A stretch of DNA of 64,000 nucleotides. Origin: Yersinia canariae (GTDB taxonomy: Bacteria; Pseudomonadota; Gammaproteobacteria; Enterobacterales; Enterobacteriaceae). A program made the position numbers and the translations under genes. Location of the stretch: contig NZ_CP043727.1 in NCBI RefSeq assembly GCF_009831415.1, positions 1,302,001-1,366,000 of the forward strand, given 5' to 3'. This document shows, in pieces, positions 52,128 to 63,190 of the stretch. The notes under the pieces were generated by a model. The model was given only the letters and a program-made list of their open reading frames with translations, did no database searches and was not told the origin of the DNA. How positions within the stretch are numbered: position 1 is the stretch's first letter; each line of letters opens with the position of its first letter.

Positions 52128-52541
52128 TTATTTAATCTTAGTAATATTTTTCACATCAACTTCCACAGAGTTCCAGTCTTTATCAACTTTCCCTTCAATT
52201 TGGACTTTATCTTGTGGTGTGATGGTTTGGCCTTTCCAGCGCTTGCTGTCGATATCAACAGTGATGGTGCCGGTGCTATCGCGGAAAGTGTAGGTATCAT
52301 GACCCAGGCGTTCGACGATATTCCCTTCCAGAGTGACGCGGGCATCATCACGCATGCTTTTCACTTTATCTACTGTGGTATTGGTGGCGCTCGGGCCAGA
52401 GAACCCGCCCTGTGCTACAGATTGAGTCTGTGTTGTTGCCGGACCATCAAAACCACCCTGCGCGGTGTTTGTCGCACTTTGCGCCAAGAATGGTGTGCTG
52501 CATAACATAACCAAGGTTGCAGCTAAGGTCAGTTTCTTCAT
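52128..52541 (-). CDS. ygiW: YgiW/YdeI-family periplasmic OB-fold stress protein
   Basis: The 137-aa protein has a Sec signal peptide (MKKLTLAATLVMLCSTPFLA), two AQGGF(D/S)GP repeats (about residues 27-49) and a BOF domain (VTLEGNIVERLGHDTYTF, VQIEGKVDKDWNSVEVDV). Family members help with stress or bind small cations and ligands in the periplasm. The exact paralogue (YgiW or YdeI) is not certain. GGAG precedes the ATG. Confidence 0.87.
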   Translation of the reverse strand: MKKLTLAATLVMLCSTPFLAQSATNTAQGGFDGPATTQTQSVAQGGFSGPSATNTTVDKVKSMRDDARVTLEGNIVERLGHDTYTFRDSTGTITVDIDSKRWKGQTITPQDKVQIEGKVDKDWNSVEVDVKNITKIK

Positions 52542-52955
52542 TTTATTGCTCCTTCAATGAATGAATTATTACATTTGAAACCAGAGACCTTGTCGGTCTC
52601 GTTACCCAATACTAGACCAAAATTACATTAGAATTGGCCTATTAATATCTTCAACTAAGCTGAAAATGGCTGCCGGAAGAGTATATATGGGGATAAAGTC
52701 TATTTTATCAATCTGATTGGGGGCTTTTCCACCACAGGTTGCATTCGTTTGGATAGGCCGATTATGGGAAAGAATAATTAAAGACTACAGTGTTATGGCA
52801 CTTTTTCCACGTGTTGGACTCCAATCTCTGGTTATCATTTTTCAACTGCCATGCTTTTGCTTCTGTGCATTGTTCTTTGCAAAATAAGGTTCTTTGCAAG
52901 AAAAGGTTTTTGCAGAAAAGCTCATTGGATGCAGTGGTTTTTTAAGGAGCTTTAG
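52542..52955. other. Gene-free region between ygiW and yfeY
   Basis: 414 bp without a supported gene. It holds the inverted repeat GAGACC / GGTCTC (52584-52600) and several tttgca repeats near the yfeY start. A sigma-E promoter is expected for yfeY, but I could not find a convincing match. Confidence 0.5.
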
Positions 52956-53567
52956 ATGAATATTCGCCCACGGTTGTCTGGGGTGCGCTTGTTATTACTG
53001 GGAGCCCCTTTGTTGCTGGCCGGTTGTTCAGCCACGTCCGGTTTTTCTTGGTCAAGTTTGTCCCCGCTTAATTGGTTTGGCGGCAGCAGTAGCATGCAAG
53101 TTACTGATAAAGGTGTCGGTGGAATCACGGCCAGTACGCCTTTAAGCGAAAATGACATCAAAGAAGGGCTGAAAGGTGATTATCGGCTGCGCAGCGGTAT
53201 GGCAACCAATGATGGCAAATTAGTCTCTTTCTTCCAGGCAATGAAAGCAGACCAAATTAAACTGGTTATCTCCGGTCAACCAAAAGGCACGGTAGAGCGC
53301 ATTGATGTCATGGATAAAGATATTCCGAGCCAATGGGGTGTGGGCATTGGCACGCCATTTAGTCAGCTCTATAAAAAAGCCTTTGGCGTTTGCCATAAAG
53401 GCTCTGGCGATGATAGTGAACAAATAGAATGTGCTGCGCCAGATAGTCAGCATGTCAGCTATTTATTTGCGGGCGACTGGCATGGCCCGGAAGGCTTAAT
53501 GCCATCTGACGATGCTTTGCAAAGCTGGAAAGTCAGTAAGATTATATGGCGCGCTAAAAGCGAATAA
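52956..53567 (+). CDS. yfeY: RpoE-regulated lipoprotein YfeY
   Basis: The 203-aa protein has a lipoprotein signal with lipobox LLAGC (Cys24) followed by a soluble domain (LSENDIKEGLKGDYRLRSGM). It matches the YfeY family, named for sigma-E control in E. coli. The function is unknown. It lies upstream of yfeX as in E. coli. AAGGAG precedes the ATG. Confidence 0.88.
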   Translation: MNIRPRLSGVRLLLLGAPLLLAGCSATSGFSWSSLSPLNWFGGSSSMQVTDKGVGGITASTPLSENDIKEGLKGDYRLRSGMATNDGKLVSFFQAMKADQIKLVISGQPKGTVERIDVMDKDIPSQWGVGIGTPFSQLYKKAFGVCHKGSGDDSEQIECAAPDSQHVSYLFAGDWHGPEGLMPSDDALQSWKVSKIIWRAKSE

Positions 53568-53594
53568 ATATTATTATCATTTTATTGTCACTCT

Positions 53595-53626
53595 ATTAAG
53601 GCGCGGCTTATGTCTGGCGCCTTAAT
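53595..53626 (+). terminator. Possible terminator after yfeY
   Basis: The perfect 10-bp inverted repeat ATTAAGGCGC / GCGCCTTAAT has a 12-base loop and lies 27 bp past yfeY. There is no clear T-run. Confidence 0.5.
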
Positions 53627-53754
53627 AACAATTTCATCCCACTCAAAGCCCTCAATTCCTGCTCAATTTTATTTTGCGTTGACGCAAGGTTATTTTAATC
53701 GCTTCAGTTATGATATTCGACATAATTGATATGGGTTTTTAGTGAGGAAGAAAA

Positions 53755-54660
53755 ATGACTCAAGTTCAGAGTGGCATTTTGCTGGAACATTGCCGTTTTG
53801 CCATTTTTATGGAAGCAAAAATACAGGGCGAATTTGATGTCATTCGCCAAGGGTGTAAAAAATTCTGCCAGACACTACAAGAGTTACAACAAAAATATCC
53901 TAATGAGCATTTAGGCGCTGTTATTGCTTTTGGTTCAGATATTTGGCATGACTTGTCCAATGGTCAGGGCGCACAAGAACTAAAGCCTTTTGTTGCTTTG
54001 GGCAAAGCGCCCATGATTGCACCAGCCACACAACGCGATTTATTGATTCATATTCAGTCATTACGCCAGGATATTAACTTTACCCTAGCGCAAGCTGCTA
54101 TTGCCGCTTTTGGCGAGGCTATTGCGGTTGAGGAAGAGACTCACGGTTTCCGCTGGGTTGAAGAGCGTGATTTTACTGGCTTTATTGATGGCACCGAAAA
54201 TCCACAAGGTGAAAGCCGGCCAGAAGTCGCGGTCATTGCTGAGGGCGAAGAGGATGCGGGTGGTAGTTATGTATTGGTACAGCGCTATGAGCATGACCTG
54301 AAAAAATGGCAACGCATTCCTGAACACAAGCAAGAGCAAATTGTGGGCCGTACCAAGCATGATAGTCAGGAATTAGCATCAGACCAACGCCCTGATACTT
54401 CCCATGTTAGCCGGGTTGATCTTAAAGAGAATGGTAAGGGGCTGAAAATTCTGCGCCAAAGCTTGCCTTACGGTAAAGCCAGCGGCAAACATGGTTTATA
54501 TTTCATTGCCTATTGTGCGCGTTTACACAATATCGAACAGCAATTATTGAGTATGTTTGGCTCATTAGATGGCAAGCACGACTTATTACTCGGTTTTAGC
54601 AAACCGGTGACTGGCAGCTATTATTTTGCGCCGTCATTGACTAAATTACTGTCTCTGTAA
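53755..54660 (+). CDS. yfeX: Dye-decolorizing heme peroxidase YfeX
   Basis: YfeX is a cytoplasmic DyP-type peroxidase that oxidises porphyrinogens and other substrates with H2O2. The 301-aa protein carries the DyP signature [12 protein letters not shown] (distal Asp), a later SHVSRVD stretch with the proximal His, and [18 protein letters not shown]. It lies between yfeY and the nan cluster. GAGGAAG precedes the ATG. Confidence 0.93.
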   Translation: MTQVQSGILLEHCRFAIFMEAKIQGEFDVIRQGCKKFCQTLQELQQKYPNEHLGAVIAFGSDIWHDLSNGQGAQELKPFVALGKAPMIAPATQRDLLIHIQSLRQDINFTLAQAAIAAFGEAIAVEEETHGFRWVEERDFTGFIDGTENPQGESRPEVAVIAEGEEDAGGSYVLVQRYEHDLKKWQRIPEHKQEQIVGRTKHDSQELASDQRPDTSHVSRVDLKENGKGLKILRQSLPYGKASGKHGLYFIAYCARLHNIEQQLLSMFGSLDGKHDLLLGFSKPVTGSYYFAPSLTKLLSL

Positions 54661-54666
54661 ATAACA

Positions 54667-54695
54667 AAAGGCCGGATATCCGGCCTTTATTTTTT
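54667..54695. terminator. Bidirectional terminator between yfeX and nanA
   Basis: The perfect palindrome AAAGGCCGGAT / ATCCGGCCTTT is followed by a T-run on the right, between convergent genes. Confidence 0.9.
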
Positions 54696-54705
54696 TGGAC
54701 GTGTT

Positions 54706-55596
54706 CTAAATAGCGACCGCATCTCGCATTCTATTCAGTACAGTTTGTTTCTGTTCTTTGGTTAATGCGCGCAGTGGCAAACGTGGATTACCGGCATCAA
54801 TACCATGTAATTGCATCGCCGCTTTTCCGGCTGCAACCCCACCAAATTCGACCAATACGCGAATAAGCGCAATAACTTGATCCATACTACGCTGAACGGC
54901 GGCCTGATTACCGGCATTGAAATCAGCAATAATTTTATGGAACAGGGGAGCCGCATAATTATAAGTGCTGCCGACAGCACCAATAGCACCTACCGCCAGA
55001 CCGCCCGGTAAATGTTCATCTACCCCAAATGGAATATCAAATTTCCCGCCACTCACCCGCAGACAGCGCTGGAATTCATACAAATCCGAATTATTGAATT
55101 TAATTCCTGACAAATTTGGGATTTTTGATTCGGCTTTAATCAAGAATTGCTCCATATCCAAATTCACACCGGACATTCCGGAATGGTAGTAATAGAAACC
55201 TTTTGACGGAGCTGCGGCTGCGATGGCCTGACAATAGGCGATCAGATCGTCAATATTACCCGGCTTAAAGAAGCAAGGGCCGATGGCGGAAGTCGCGAAG
55301 ATATCCAGTGTTTCAGCATGACGAGAAAGGTCGACGGCATCTTTAATGCTCAGCGCACCAGTATGTAAGGTAATACTCAGTTGACCTTGTGCTGCTTTTA
55401 CCCAGCGTTCTGCTATTTTTTTGCGTTCTTCTACTGAGCAATGAATGCCTTCACCGGTGGTGCCGCAAACATAAACGCCTTTCACGCCATCATTTATCAG
55501 ATGCTCTGCAATTTGGTCGATGACGGGATAATTAACCTCACCCTGCTCATCAAAGGGAGTGTGCGGAGCTGCGATCAGGCCAGTTAACTTTTTCAT
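54706..55596 (-). CDS. nanA: N-acetylneuraminate lyase, human NPL-like subtype
   Basis: NanA splits sialic acid into ManNAc and pyruvate. The 296-aa TIM-barrel protein has the GTTGEG substrate loop, FYYYHSGMSGV with the catalytic Tyr, and SGIKFNNSDLYEF with the Schiff-base Lys166. Segments such as GAVGSTYNY and YYYH resemble human NPL and Bacteroides enzymes more than E. coli K-12 NanA (from memory). The ATG at 55596 has AAGG at 6 bp. It is downstream of nanE. Confidence 0.92.
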   Translation of the reverse strand: MKKLTGLIAAPHTPFDEQGEVNYPVIDQIAEHLINDGVKGVYVCGTTGEGIHCSVEERKKIAERWVKAAQGQLSITLHTGALSIKDAVDLSRHAETLDIFATSAIGPCFFKPGNIDDLIAYCQAIAAAAPSKGFYYYHSGMSGVNLDMEQFLIKAESKIPNLSGIKFNNSDLYEFQRCLRVSGGKFDIPFGVDEHLPGGLAVGAIGAVGSTYNYAAPLFHKIIADFNAGNQAAVQRSMDQVIALIRVLVEFGGVAAGKAAMQLHGIDAGNPRLPLRALTKEQKQTVLNRMRDAVAI

Positions 55597-55706
55597 ACGC
55601 ATCCTTTATAAATCAGAGAAAGTGGGTGACCCGGTTGGTCACGCGAGTTTTTAGGGCTATCAATCTTGAGTTTTCCATCAATTGCACTGGCTAATATTCA
55701 GTGCAA

Positions 55707-56423
55707 TCAACATTCAGTCAGTTTTGCAGTTTGGTGTTCTTGTGGAATATGTTGTTGAATGGCATCACAGAACCAACCGCAAATATGTTCAATACGAGTA
55801 ATAGCCGAGCCGACTGTGACGGCATAAGCCCCCGCAGATATCGCCGCCGCCGCCAGTGCTGGCGAGTTATAACGGCCTTCAGCAATGACTCTACAGCCCG
55901 CCTGGGATAGCTGTTTAACCAGTGCCAGATCCGGCTCATCAGGAATAGGGTTTTGGGTGTAACCGGATAATGTGGTGCCAATAAAATCGATGCCTAGCCG
56001 GTATGCCAACAGGCCATCTTCAAGATTGGAGGCGTCAGCCATCGCCAGGCAGCCGGTTGCCCGCACCCGCTGATATAAAGCTTCCACGGATACTGGCCGA
56101 GGGCGGCAGGTGACGTCAAATGCAATAATATCGGCGCCAGCGGCACTCAGGGCATCAACATCTTCCAGCCACGGCGTAATTCTGACCTCGGAGTCAGGCA
56201 GGTCGCGTTTAATAATGCCAATGATGGGGGCATCAGTAACCCGGCGCACTGCTTCAATATTGCTAATTCCTTCAATACGCAAGCCAACTGCGCCACCGGT
56301 CAGTGCCGCCTGCGCCATTGCGGCCACGATTTCTGGCGTATCCATGGCGCTGCCCGGTACCGGCTGGCAAGAGGCAATAAGCCCATTTTGGAGCTTGTGG
56401 CGAAGATTACTTGTGTTACTCAT
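55707..56423 (-). CDS. nanE: N-acetylmannosamine-6-phosphate 2-epimerase
   Basis: NanE converts ManNAc-6-P to GlcNAc-6-P. The 238-aa protein starts [20 protein letters not shown]. It has the catalytic Lys in [22 protein letters not shown], and the phosphate-binding [10 protein letters not shown] and [15 protein letters not shown] at 56453 with GGAG could add ten residues. It is the first gene of the nanE-nanA transcript and divergent from nanK. Confidence 0.92.
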   Translation of the reverse strand: MSNTSNLRHKLQNGLIASCQPVPGSAMDTPEIVAAMAQAALTGGAVGLRIEGISNIEAVRRVTDAPIIGIIKRDLPDSEVRITPWLEDVDALSAAGADIIAFDVTCRPRPVSVEALYQRVRATGCLAMADASNLEDGLLAYRLGIDFIGTTLSGYTQNPIPDEPDLALVKQLSQAGCRVIAEGRYNSPALAAAAISAGAYAVTVGSAITRIEHICGWFCDAIQQHIPQEHQTAKLTEC

Positions 56424-56483
56424 CGTCTGGTCACTCGCAGTCAGGTTGCGCACGGTTTTTAGCTCCGATCTTTAATTTTAAAT

Positions 56484-56662
56484 GAAGTTTTACTCCATTA
56501 TGTTAGATCTTTTATTCCCAAGGTGCAATGGCGAGAAAGCTAAAATGTGAAGCATACCTTGCGAGTTTGAAGCGGCAGGAGTTGCTGCGCGCAGCTGTTC
56601 ACCAGTAAGTGAATCTTAAGGAGTATTACTCCACGAATAAAATATTAATGGAGTTTTAGCGG
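56484..56662. promoter_or_regulatory. Three candidate sialic-acid regulator operators between nanE and nanK
   Basis: GAAGTTTTACTCC (56484-56496), GGAGTATTACTCC (56620-56632) and half-match GGAGTTTTAGCGG (56650-56662) share the pattern GGAGT-N3-RCTCC. The same motif occurs upstream of nanT. The sites flank the divergent promoters of nanE-nanA and nanK-nanQ and fit binding by the RpiR-type regulator encoded at 58311. Confidence 0.6.
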
Positions 56663-56727
56663 AAAAGTTGCCATAGTCATCCCATCATCGTCATGACATT
56701 CACTATAGGTGCAAGAGGTTAGGCCAG

Positions 56728-57618
56728 ATGGGAAAAGTGTTGGCATTGGATATCGGTGGAACAAAAATTGCTGCGGCAGTTGTGACTGAAAGCGGCATGT
56801 TGGTTGGTCGTCAGCAGGTGGCTACACCACGCGGAGGGGCAGCACAACTGGCTATCGCGCTGGAAACATTAATTAAACCTTATCGTCATCTGGTTGATTT
56901 TATTGCTGTTGCTTCAACCGGCATTATCAGCGGCGGCCGTTTGACGGCACTCAATCCCGCCAATCTGGGGGGGCTGGCGGATTTTCCCTTACAAGATTGT
57001 CTCCAATCTATTGCTGACTTGCCTTGTGTGCTGCTCAATGATGGGCAAGCCGCGGCCTGGGCTGAGTATCAGGCATTGAGTCGTGATTGCGACAATATAA
57101 TTTCGTTAAATAACATGATGTTCGTGACGGTTTCCACCGGTGTGGGCGGCGGTATCGTGTTGAATAAAAAGTTGCTGGTCGGCCATCACGGGCTGGCCGG
57201 GCACATTGGTCACACGTTGTCCGATCCTCATGGTTTGCTCTGTGGTTGTGGTCGCCGAGGATGTGTCGAAAGTGTGGCCTCCGGCACGGCAATTGGTGCA
57301 GAAACACTGGGTTGGAAACAGCCAGTGGCCGCCGCCAAGGTATTTGAATTAGCCCAGCAGGGCAATATTCATGCGGAAAACATTATTAACCGCTCCGCGA
57401 CGGCGATTGCTCAGATGCTGGCAGATATGAAAATGGCACTGGATCTGGAAGTGGTCATTCTGGGGGGCAGTGTCGGATTAGCGGTTGGGTATTTGGAGCG
57501 TGTCATCGGCGCACAAAAGACATTGCCAGAAATCTATCGGGTGCCCGTTCAAGCTGCTTATCACCGGCAGGATAGTGGGCTGTTGGGGGCCGCATTGTGG
57601 GCCAAATCATCCCTGTAG
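56728..57618 (+). CDS. nanK: N-acetylmannosamine kinase
   Basis: NanK phosphorylates ManNAc with ATP. The 296-aa ROK protein has the ATP-phosphate loop [13 protein letters not shown], the [12 protein letters not shown] segment and the zinc site [21 protein letters not shown]. It is followed 33 bp later by nanQ. Start at 56728 fits the family. Confidence 0.94.
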   Translation: MGKVLALDIGGTKIAAAVVTESGMLVGRQQVATPRGGAAQLAIALETLIKPYRHLVDFIAVASTGIISGGRLTALNPANLGGLADFPLQDCLQSIADLPCVLLNDGQAAAWAEYQALSRDCDNIISLNNMMFVTVSTGVGGGIVLNKKLLVGHHGLAGHIGHTLSDPHGLLCGCGRRGCVESVASGTAIGAETLGWKQPVAAAKVFELAQQGNIHAENIINRSATAIAQMLADMKMALDLEVVILGGSVGLAVGYLERVIGAQKTLPEIYRVPVQAAYHRQDSGLLGAALWAKSSL

Positions 57619-57624
57619 TTATAA

Positions 57625-58116
<492 letters not shown>

Positions 58117-58172
58117 AGAAACTATCTACATGATTTTTAAATAATAAAAATGCACGCTATCTTTGACATCTT

Positions 58173-58195
58173 CCCCGGCCCCCCGGGGTTTTTTT
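58173..58195 (+). terminator. Terminator after nanQ
   Basis: The hairpin CCCCGG / CCGGGG with a four-base loop is followed by a run of seven T. Confidence 0.8.
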
Positions 58196-58310
58196 ATTGA
58201 TCTCATCCCGCACAATACAGCCATTTTTCTTCACCAAATGGGCCAATTATGTAATGATGCGCCTCAGAAACGTCCCTGTCTGTTAATTCTCTTTCCCTTG
58301 AGGTGTGCGC

Positions 58311-59189
58311 GTGAAAACTGGTGCTCCCCGTTTTAAGCCCGGTAAAATTCTTGATGCCTTGGGTGCAATGCAAAACAGCCTGACCCGCTCAGCGCAGCGT
58401 ATTGCCGCGTATATCCTGACGGAACCGGCCAAAGTGACCCAGCTTTCTATTGCTGATCTTTCTGCGCTTACACAGGCCGGTGAAGCCACTATTATCCGTT
58501 TTTGCCGGACGCTGGGTTATAAGGGTTTTCAGGATTTCAAAATGGACCTGGCCATTGAAGTGGCCACCCGCCATCACAGTGAGAACAGCCTGTTAGATGC
58601 CGATGTGCAAGAGGGCGATGATGCGTTGGCGATTGGCAATAAATTGCAGTCAGCCATTAATAATGTGTTGTCTGAAACCCTGAATTTACTCTCTATCGAG
58701 AGTGTCGAGCAGGTGGTTAAGCTACTGCGCCCGGCTGATCGTATCTGCATTTTTGGTGTCGGCTCATCCGGTATCACTGCGGAAGATGCCAAAGGCAAAT
58801 TGATGCGTATTGGGTTACGGGTCGATGCGGCCACAAATAACCACTTTATGTATATGCAGGCCTCTTTGATGGGCCCCGGTGATGTGGCAATTGGTATCAG
58901 CCATTCGGGCACCTCGGCTGAAACTGTGCATGCATTAAAACTGGCGAAACAGGCCGGGGCAACTACTGTCGCGCTGACACACAATATGGGTTCCACCATT
59001 ACGGAGTTGGCGGATTTCGTGCTGATCAATGGTAATCGGCAGGGGCAATTGCAAGGGGATTCCATAGGCACCAAAATTGCTCAATTGTTTGTCTTGGATC
59101 TGATTTATGCTTTGCTGGTCAAATCTGATCCGGCTCAAGCTGAAAGCATTAAACGCAAAACGACACAAGCCGTTAGCCAAAATGGATGA
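58311..59189 (+). CDS. RpiR-family regulator of the sialic-acid cluster
   Basis: The 292-aa protein has an N-terminal RpiR HTH (LTQAGEATIIRFCRTLGYKGFQDFK) and a C-terminal SIS sugar-phosphate domain (IFGVGSSGITAEDAKGKL, ISHSGTSAETVHALKLAKQAG). Sialic-acid genes in Vibrio are controlled by RpiR-type NanR sensing ManNAc-6-P; the same role is likely here. GTG at 58311 has GAGG at 7 bp; GTG at 58305 is an alternative. Confidence 0.86.
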   Translation: MKTGAPRFKPGKILDALGAMQNSLTRSAQRIAAYILTEPAKVTQLSIADLSALTQAGEATIIRFCRTLGYKGFQDFKMDLAIEVATRHHSENSLLDADVQEGDDALAIGNKLQSAINNVLSETLNLLSIESVEQVVKLLRPADRICIFGVGSSGITAEDAKGKLMRIGLRVDAATNNHFMYMQASLMGPGDVAIGISHSGTSAETVHALKLAKQAGATTVALTHNMGSTITELADFVLINGNRQGQLQGDSIGTKIAQLFVLDLIYALLVKSDPAQAESIKRKTTQAVSQNG

Positions 59190-59362
59190 CCGGTAATCCA
59201 TTTCTGCTGCTATATTTGGCCGCTGCTGCGGAAATCTCCCGCCAGCGGTGGTAAACCCCCCTTATCCTCTTGCTTATCTCACTCCCTCTAGCATTTCGCC
59301 ATCTTTGTCACGTTTTAGACACATTGTGATTGAAATAGCGGGCTGATCTTATACACTCAAAT

Positions 59363-59405
59363 GGAGTTTTGCTCCTTTGTGTTGTTTTATTTGGAGTAAA
59401 ACCAC
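59363..59405. promoter_or_regulatory. Two candidate regulator operators upstream of nanT
   Basis: GGAGTTTTGCTCC (59363-59375) and GGAGTAAAACCAC (59393-59405), 30 bp apart, repeat the motif seen between nanE and nanK. They lie about 150 bp before nanT. Confidence 0.55.
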
Positions 59406-59459
59406 ATAAATATAAATGTGGCGAAAAACGTCGGCCGGCGACAGATTAAGTGATGTTAA

Positions 59460-61070
<1,611 letters not shown>

Positions 61071-61098
61071 CATTTTTACCGAATAAGCCTTTTTTATT

Positions 61099-61125
61099 GC
61101 CCGGTGCAGGTTGGCCGGGCTTTTT
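61099..61125 (+). terminator. Terminator after nanT
   Basis: The hairpin GCCCGG / CCGGGC with a ten-base loop is followed by TTTTT. Confidence 0.8.
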
Positions 61126-61328
61126 AGTGACGCGATATCAGTGAAACAGGGGGCTGGCGGCCAGCGTTGTGACTGGCTTAGAGCATTTGATACTTGCACA
61201 TCACTAAACGGTATATAAAAGCGTTATAGGTATGCACCTAGTTATAAATACACTGAATGGAATTTAAAGGCACAGCATTCTTAATGAATGATAGGTCTGC
61301 CAGAGAAACTCAGTGAATAAGGTGCAAA

Positions 61329-62357
61329 ATGAAACAGACTTTAATAAAGAAAAATGGATGGACCCGTGTTGCCTTATTTAGCGCGTTAATCTTCGGTAGT
61401 GCAACTGTGTCAGCTACCGAACTACTCAATAGTTCTTATGATGTTTCCCGCGAGTTGTTCACTGCATTGAATCCCGGCTTTGAGAAACAGTGGGAGCAGC
61501 AAAACCCCGGTGACAAGCTCACTATCAAACAATCCCATGCCGGTTCTTCCAAACAGGCGTTGGCTATCTTACAAGGGCTGAAAGCCGATGTGGTGACTTA
61601 TAACCAGGTCACCGATGTGCAAATCTTGCATGACCGCGGCAATTTTATCCCGGCTGATTGGCAAGCCCGCTTACCCAACAACAGCTCGCCGTTCTACTCC
61701 ACCATGGCTTTCCTGGTGCGCAAGGACAATCCAAAGAATATCCATAATTGGGATGATTTGGTACGTGAAGACGTCAAACTGGTATTTCCGAATCCCAAAA
61801 CCTCCGGCAATGGCCGCTATACCTATCTGGCTGCTTGGGGGGCAACAGAACAAGCCAATGGTAAGGACGATGCGAAAACCCGCGATTGGATGAAACGCTT
61901 TGTGAAAAATGTGGTGGTTTTTGACACTGGCGGCCGGGGCGCGACCACCACTTTCGTTGAACGCGGCTTAGGTGATGTGCTGATCAGTTTCGAATCTGAA
62001 GTGAATAATATCCGCAAAGAGTATGGCAGTGACAAATATGAAGTCATTGTCCCGCCAGTCGATATTTTAGCGGAATTCCCAGTAGCTTGGGTGGATAAAA
62101 ATGTCGAGAAGAATGGCACTGAGAAAGCGGCCAAAGCTTACCTCACTTACCTTTATAGCCCACCGGCACAGCAGGTCATTACCAGCTTTAACTACCGTGT
62201 TTATGATAAAGCGGCGATGGAAGCCGCTAAATCTCAATTCCCTGAGACCAAATTATTCCGGGTTGAAGAGCAGTTCGGTAGCTGGCCACAAGTGATGAGT
62301 ACTCACTTCGCCACTGGTGGCGTGCTGGATAAATTGTTAGCAGAAGGTCATCAGTAA
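61329..62357 (+). CDS. cysP: Sulfate/thiosulfate-binding protein CysP
   Basis: CysP is the periplasmic receptor of the CysPTWA sulfate/thiosulfate ABC importer. The 342-aa protein has a Sec signal ending near GSATVSAT. It has the SBP_bac segments [39 protein letters not shown]. It overlaps cysT by one base. AAGGTG precedes the ATG. Control by CysB is expected but no site was assigned. Confidence 0.93.
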   Translation: MKQTLIKKNGWTRVALFSALIFGSATVSATELLNSSYDVSRELFTALNPGFEKQWEQQNPGDKLTIKQSHAGSSKQALAILQGLKADVVTYNQVTDVQILHDRGNFIPADWQARLPNNSSPFYSTMAFLVRKDNPKNIHNWDDLVREDVKLVFPNPKTSGNGRYTYLAAWGATEQANGKDDAKTRDWMKRFVKNVVVFDTGGRGATTTFVERGLGDVLISFESEVNNIRKEYGSDKYEVIVPPVDILAEFPVAWVDKNVEKNGTEKAAKAYLTYLYSPPAQQVITSFNYRVYDKAAMEAAKSQFPETKLFRVEEQFGSWPQVMSTHFATGGVLDKLLAEGHQ

Positions 62358-63190
62358 TGTTGTCGGCATCCAGTAAACGGGTTTTGCCCGGATTCACCCT
62401 CAGTCTTGGGAGCAGCCTGCTTTACACCTGCCTGATCTTGTTATTACCGCTCAGCGCATTAGTGATGCAAGTTGCCCAAATGACTTGGGCACAGTACTGG
62501 GAGGTGATTACCAACCCTCAGGTCGTCGCTGCTTATAAAGTGACCTTGCTGGCAGCCGGCGTTGCAAGTGTATTCAATGCGGTATTTGGCATGTTGATGG
62601 CTTGGATTCTGACACGCTATCAATTCCCCGGCCGCAGTTTGCTTGATGGTTTGATGGATTTGCCATTTGCCTTACCGACTGCGGTGGCGGGCCTGACACT
62701 GGCAACCTTGTTCTCTACCACGGGCTGGTATGGGGCCTGGTTAAATGAATTCGGTATCAAAGTATCTTTCACTTGGTTAGGAATTGCGGTCGCCATGGCG
62801 TTTACCAGCTTGCCATTTGTGGTGCGCACGGTGCAGCCAGTATTGGAAGAGTTGGGGCCGGAATATGAAGAAGCGGCTGAAACCTTAGGTGCCAGCCGTT
62901 GGCAGAGTTTCCGTCTGGTGGTGATGCCCGAACTGGCTCCGGCATTATTGGCGGGGACCGCATTGTCCTTTACCCGCAGTCTGGGTGAGTTCGGGGCGGT
63001 TATTTTTATCGCCGGTAACATCGCCTGGAAAACCGAAGTGACTTCGCTGATGATTTTCATCCGCCTGCAAGAATTTGATTATCCGGCGGCCAGCGCCATT
63101 GCCTCCGTCATTCTGATGGTCTCACTGGTACTGCTGTTCGGCATTAACACGTTACAAAGTCGCTTTGGTCGGCGGATAGGGGGGCATTGA
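62357..63190 (+). CDS. cysT: Sulfate/thiosulfate permease subunit CysT (CysU)
   Basis: The 277-aa membrane protein has about six helices and the ABC permease EAA motif EAAETLGASRWQSFRLVVMP. It forms the channel with CysW. The start overlaps cysP and the stop overlaps cysW, so the three genes are translationally coupled. Confidence 0.94.
   Translation: MLSASSKRVLPGFTLSLGSSLLYTCLILLLPLSALVMQVAQMTWAQYWEVITNPQVVAAYKVTLLAAGVASVFNAVFGMLMAWILTRYQFPGRSLLDGLMDLPFALPTAVAGLTLATLFSTTGWYGAWLNEFGIKVSFTWLGIAVAMAFTSLPFVVRTVQPVLEELGPEYEEAAETLGASRWQSFRLVVMPELAPALLAGTALSFTRSLGEFGAVIFIAGNIAWKTEVTSLMIFIRLQEFDYPAASAIASVILMVSLVLLFGINTLQSRFGRRIGGH

Noticed and set aside
52801-52893. 30-aa ORF upstream of yfeY (MALFPRVGLQ...)
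   Set aside because: No ribosome site, cysteine-rich random-looking composition and no known homologue.
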